From positions 1 through 64,000 of the forward strand of contig JAVEDE010000106.1 of NCBI GenBank assembly GCA_030841105.1: 64,000 nucleotides of DNA, given 5' to 3'. The stretch comes from Pyrinomonadaceae bacterium (lineage in GTDB: Bacteria > Acidobacteriota > Blastocatellia > Pyrinomonadales > Pyrinomonadaceae). Positions 61,281 through 64,000 of the stretch are shown here, piece by piece. Each line of letters begins with the position of its first letter. The first letter of the stretch is position 1. A program made the translations under genes and the position numbers. The notes beneath the pieces are model-generated. The model saw only the letters and a list, made by a program, of their open reading frames with translations, was not told the origin of the DNA and did no database searches.

Positions 61281-62066
61281 ATGCCCTTCACTCCCGAACC
61301 CCTTCGCCGTCCGGCGCGCCGCGCACGGCCTTTCACACGCCGGTTCGCACTCGTTGCCATCACGATGGCGTTGGCCTCGTCCGTCGCCCTGTTCGCGCCG
61401 CACACGTTCGCGCAGCGAAAGAAGGCGCAGCCCGCTCCGCAGTACTTCGTCGGCGAGGTGGAGTACAAAGTCACTGCGCGCGGGAGCAACGAGCAGGGCG
61501 TCGCGGCCTTCAGGGCGTTTGCGCCGACGGCGTTTAAGATCATCTACGGCCGACAGGGGTTTCGCATCATCGAAACGGGCGGGTTTAAGAACAACGTCCT
61601 GTTGAACTACGCACGCGGCGAGGCGTTCCTGCTCGACGACGAGACGAAGACGGCCGCGAAAGTCAGGGTCATGAATCTCGACGACGAACAGGCCGCCGAG
61701 TTAGCCAAGTTCATGCCTTACCATTACAAGACCGAGATGCAACCCACGGGCAAGACGGCGGTCGTCGGCGGGCAGCCGTGCCGCGTGTATCAAGTGACCA
61801 AGTCGGCCTTCATCCGCAACGGCGCGACGGCGAGCATCTGCGTGGCGGAGGCTCTCAAGTTCAAGCCGTCGCGCTACAGTTTCGAGAACGATGCGCAGCG
61901 CGCCGATTCGCCGCTGCCTTTGTCGCTGCCCGTTTCGCAAGGCGCGATCTTGAAAGTGGAGATCAACGAGAGCGGCGTGGAGGCCGTCTACGAAGCCGTG
62001 AAGATCACGCCGGGCGCGCCCGCAGCGTCGCTGTTCAACGTGCCCGCCGGTTACAGGATCAAGTAG
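61281..62066 (+). CDS. Secreted protein of unknown function
   Basis: About 261 residues from ATG 61281; an in-frame GTG at 61227 would add 18 polar residues. The signal is long and Arg-rich (RRPARRARPFTRRFALVAITMALASSVALFAP), ending at FAQ. The mature part is beta-rich: YFVGEVEYKVTARGSNEQGV, FKIIYGRQGFRIIETGGFKNNVLLNYARGEAFLLDDETKTAAKV and GKTAVVGGQPCRVYQVTKSAF. This resembles the DUF4412 type of outer-membrane-associated lipoprotein-like beta domain, tentatively. Two cysteines could be paired. Confidence 0.65.
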   Translation: MPFTPEPLRRPARRARPFTRRFALVAITMALASSVALFAPHTFAQRKKAQPAPQYFVGEVEYKVTARGSNEQGVAAFRAFAPTAFKIIYGRQGFRIIETGGFKNNVLLNYARGEAFLLDDETKTAAKVRVMNLDDEQAAELAKFMPYHYKTEMQPTGKTAVVGGQPCRVYQVTKSAFIRNGATASICVAEALKFKPSRYSFENDAQRADSPLPLSLPVSQGAILKVEINESGVEAVYEAVKITPGAPAASLFNVPAGYRIK

Positions 62067-62203
62067 GACAAGTAACACACGACGCGTCGCGGCATGACGC
62101 GGCGGCTCAACGTGATCTTGCGGCGCGGGGTGACGGTGCAAAGTGGCATGACCCTGCGGCGTGCGCGTCGCACATCAACTCATGCGGGTCGCGCATCAAG
62201 TGA

Positions 62204-62248
62204 AGAGGCCGCCCGATTCCTAGCGAATCGGGCGGCCTCTCTGCTTTT
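62204..62248. terminator. Intrinsic terminator with perfect 16-bp stem
   Basis: Arms 62204-62219 and 62225-62240, loop CTAGC, then CTGCTTTT. It stops rightward transcription from 61281-62066. Confidence 0.88.
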
Positions 62249-62288
62249 CGCACACGCCCGCGCAGGCGAAACGAAGGCGTGTGCGAAA
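62246..62288. repeat. Second perfect 13-bp hairpin next to the terminator
   Basis: Arms 62246-62258 and 62276-62288, loop of 17 nt. It overlaps the T-run of the first hairpin and lies 20 bp beyond the stop of the leftward gene at 62309, so it probably serves that gene. Confidence 0.7.
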
Positions 62289-62308
62289 TCTTGATCGGGC
62301 GGGCGTTA

Positions 62309-64000
62309 CTATTGCTTCGTCCGGCTCGACGCCTTGGCGACTCCTTTCTTCGTGGGCGCGGTGGCTTCGGGCGTCGTGCCCGGAGGGCCGGGCAACGCTT
62401 CGACGTTGATGAAGAAGCTGAAATTGCCCTGCACCTGCACGCCTAAGAGGAACTGCACGTCAATGCTGTTGCCGGGCGCGAGCGCGCCGCCGGGGAGTGC
62501 GACAGTCAGCGTTGAGTTCAAACCGCCGAAGAGCGGCGCGGTTGATTCGAGCGTCAACCCCGTGACCGTGGTGACGATGCCGCCCGCCGAGTTTGTCACC
62601 ACGCCCGTCGAACTGAGCACGCGCAAGTCTGCTTGCGGGTTGGCCGTCACGATGGGACTGCCGAGCGTCGTCATCTCCGTGATGCGGAAACGCAGACGCG
62701 TGACGGGCGCGTTCGTCGAGTTGGTGAAGCGGCGTTGGAAGGAGAGCGTGCCGAAGGCGTTCGGCACACCGGGCACGACCTGGCCGCTCCTGACGCGGTT
62801 CGGCGGCACTGAGGCGGCCACCATCCCGTCCACGAGCGACGCCTTGATGACGGCGTTGCGCTGGATGGGACTCGTGCCGCGTTCCGGCCCCGGCCCGCCC
62901 AGAATGGATTGCGTGCTGCTGAAACTGCCCCCCGTTGATGAAACGAACACGAAGTCGTTCGCGTTGTTGCCCGTGTCTTGCGGCAGACCGGAGTTCAGTT
63001 TGCGCGCGAAGCTGTACTCGCCGTCGGCGGTGATGCCTCCGGCGGGCGCGAGACCCGCGCCTTCGCGGTAGAGCACGTCGGGCGTGCCCGCCCCGGCGGC
63101 GAAGCCCACGGCATCGAGCAGCGTCACGGCGTCGAACGTCGTGCCGGAACCGAAGAGTGCAATGCCGCTGCCGTCAGGCAGATCGGTGGTGAATTGCGCG
63201 TCGCCCGAACCGACCGTGCCCGTGCCCGCCGGGTAATTACTCATGGCGTTTGAGGTGAAGCCGGTGACGGGCGTGTTGTTGACGACGAGGTAGTGGCCGC
63301 GCGCCGGGATGGCCGCGCCCGCCGGGATGGTGACGACGGTTGCGAGCGCGCCCGCCGTGTCGGTGCGCCGGAGCGTCCAGCCGCCCGCGGGGACGGTGAT
63401 AATTGAGTCGGTGTTGTTATACAACTCGACGAACTCGTCGAGCGCGCCGCCGAGACCGCGCGTGCGAAACTCGCTGATCATCACTGCGCCCGCAGGGACG
63501 CAGCAAGTTGGAGACTGCGTCGTGATGTTGAGCGACCAACTGCCGATACTTCCGGCGTCGCCTGATACGTCGTCAGCCACATAGAGACTCCACACGCCGT
63601 TCGGATTGACTCCGTTGAAGATGGAGAGCAGTTGCGGGTCGGTGTACGGCCCGGCCGGGGCGGGCGCGGGGAAGGTGTCGCCCGTGCCGCTGTTGGTCGG
63701 CCGGTAAGTGCCGTTGGCGATGCCGGTCGGGATCGTCCCCGCCGCCGCGTCGTCCAAAGTAAACGTCCGGCTCGTGACGGCGGTCGTGCCGCCCACGTCG
63801 GACATCAGCAAGAGCTTCTGCCCGCCAGGGCCGACGAGCAGCATGTCCGTATCGTTCGGGAAGGTGTGCGCGAAGTTGGTGAGCGTGACCGTGACCTTCG
63901 AGACCGTGCCGGTGAGACCGGCGACCGCGATGGTTGACGGGTAGGGCGACGAGGGCGCGATGCCGCCGACGCGCGGCGTGTCGAGGATGGTAATGCCCGC
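62309..64000 (-). CDS. Surface protein with P-domain-like and lamin-tail domains (5' part beyond window)
   Basis: The frame stays open to the right edge, so the N-terminus is missing; at least 563 residues are present. VTLTNFAHTFPNDTDMLLVGPGGQKLLLMSDVGG and the end of that segment, NGVWSLYVADDVSGDAGSIGSWSLNITT, resemble the proprotein-convertase P domain or a related beta-sandwich. Then AVMISEFRTRGLGGALDEFVELYNNTDSIITVPAGGWTLRRTD is a lamin-tail domain (LTD), as found on secreted nucleases and surface proteins. A third beta-rich part follows (TLSFQRRFTNSTNAPVTRLRFRITEMTTLG). The tail is basic. It is likely secreted and structural or adhesive. No catalytic residues are in view. Confidence 0.82.
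   Translation of the reverse strand, partial: AGITILDTPRVGGIAPSSPYPSTIAVAGLTGTVSKVTVTLTNFAHTFPNDTDMLLVGPGGQKLLLMSDVGGTTAVTSRTFTLDDAAAGTIPTGIANGTYRPTNSGTGDTFPAPAPAGPYTDPQLLSIFNGVNPNGVWSLYVADDVSGDAGSIGSWSLNITTQSPTCCVPAGAVMISEFRTRGLGGALDEFVELYNNTDSIITVPAGGWTLRRTDTAGALATVVTIPAGAAIPARGHYLVVNNTPVTGFTSNAMSNYPAGTGTVGSGDAQFTTDLPDGSGIALFGSGTTFDAVTLLDAVGFAAGAGTPDVLYREGAGLAPAGGITADGEYSFARKLNSGLPQDTGNNANDFVFVSSTGGSFSSTQSILGGPGPERGTSPIQRNAVIKASLVDGMVAASVPPNRVRSGQVVPGVPNAFGTLSFQRRFTNSTNAPVTRLRFRITEMTTLGSPIVTANPQADLRVLSSTGVVTNSAGGIVTTVTGLTLESTAPLFGGLNSTLTVALPGGALAPGNSIDVQFLLGVQVQGNFSFFINVEALPGPPGTTPEATAPTKKGVAKASSRTKQ

Overview
The window looks like a chromosomal segment of a soil or sediment bacterium. I infer Acidobacteriota, probably class Blastocatellia. 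The reasons are a high-GC genome with short gaps, many exported proteins of unknown role, several TPR lipoproteins with Asn/Pro-rich linkers, a P460/multiheme cytochrome, an exosortase-type (PEP-CTERM) tail remnant and an XRE regulator of a type I associate with that group. This is judged from protein character only; no search was run.

Layout. 1-257: the tail of an OB-fold protein that looks actinobacterial. 258-5400: a visibly AT-rich island holding a tightly overlapping three-gene operon (metallophosphoesterase, P-loop ATPase, unknown 321-residue protein) preceded by an XRE repressor gene. It has the look of an uncharacterised defence or conflict system, and related ATAGG/CCTAT palindromes lie at both ends. 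5500-12000: two ATP-grasp ligases, an Asp/Glu-type racemase and a P460/hexaheme cytochrome. 12200-13230: two MsrB enzymes, one cytosolic and one exported. 13350-24070: an ABC-F protein, a GT-C-like membrane protein, hydrolase, secreted unknowns, a PQQ-type beta-propeller, a cysteine desulfurase-like enzyme, a strong small-RNA candidate (22423-22583) and an acyltransferase. 24225-35372: an exported SurA-like/DsbA fusion, a giant beta-propeller phosphoesterase, and a carbohydrate block (a phosphofructokinase with PPi-type signature, GlgB, GH57). 35650-43500: small unknown genes, a Sak3-like annealing protein candidate, RNase Z, a single-domain response regulator and two TPR lipoproteins. 43590-49900: SDR, DUF72, EttA, cyclophilin, thioesterase and GH43. 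49919-57206: a TPR lipoprotein, a DUF805/SRPBCC membrane protein, and an unusual Hsp70 / GrpE-like / membrane J-like-rhodanese chaperone operon. 57558-64000: a PEP-CTERM remnant, GAF protein, transglutaminase, unknowns and the tail of a P-domain/lamin-tail surface protein.

Three places look most likely to be new: the AT-rich operon at 617-5280, the chaperone operon at 52269-57206, and the paired-hairpin RNA at 22423-22583. No tRNA, rRNA, CRISPR array or transposase gene was seen.
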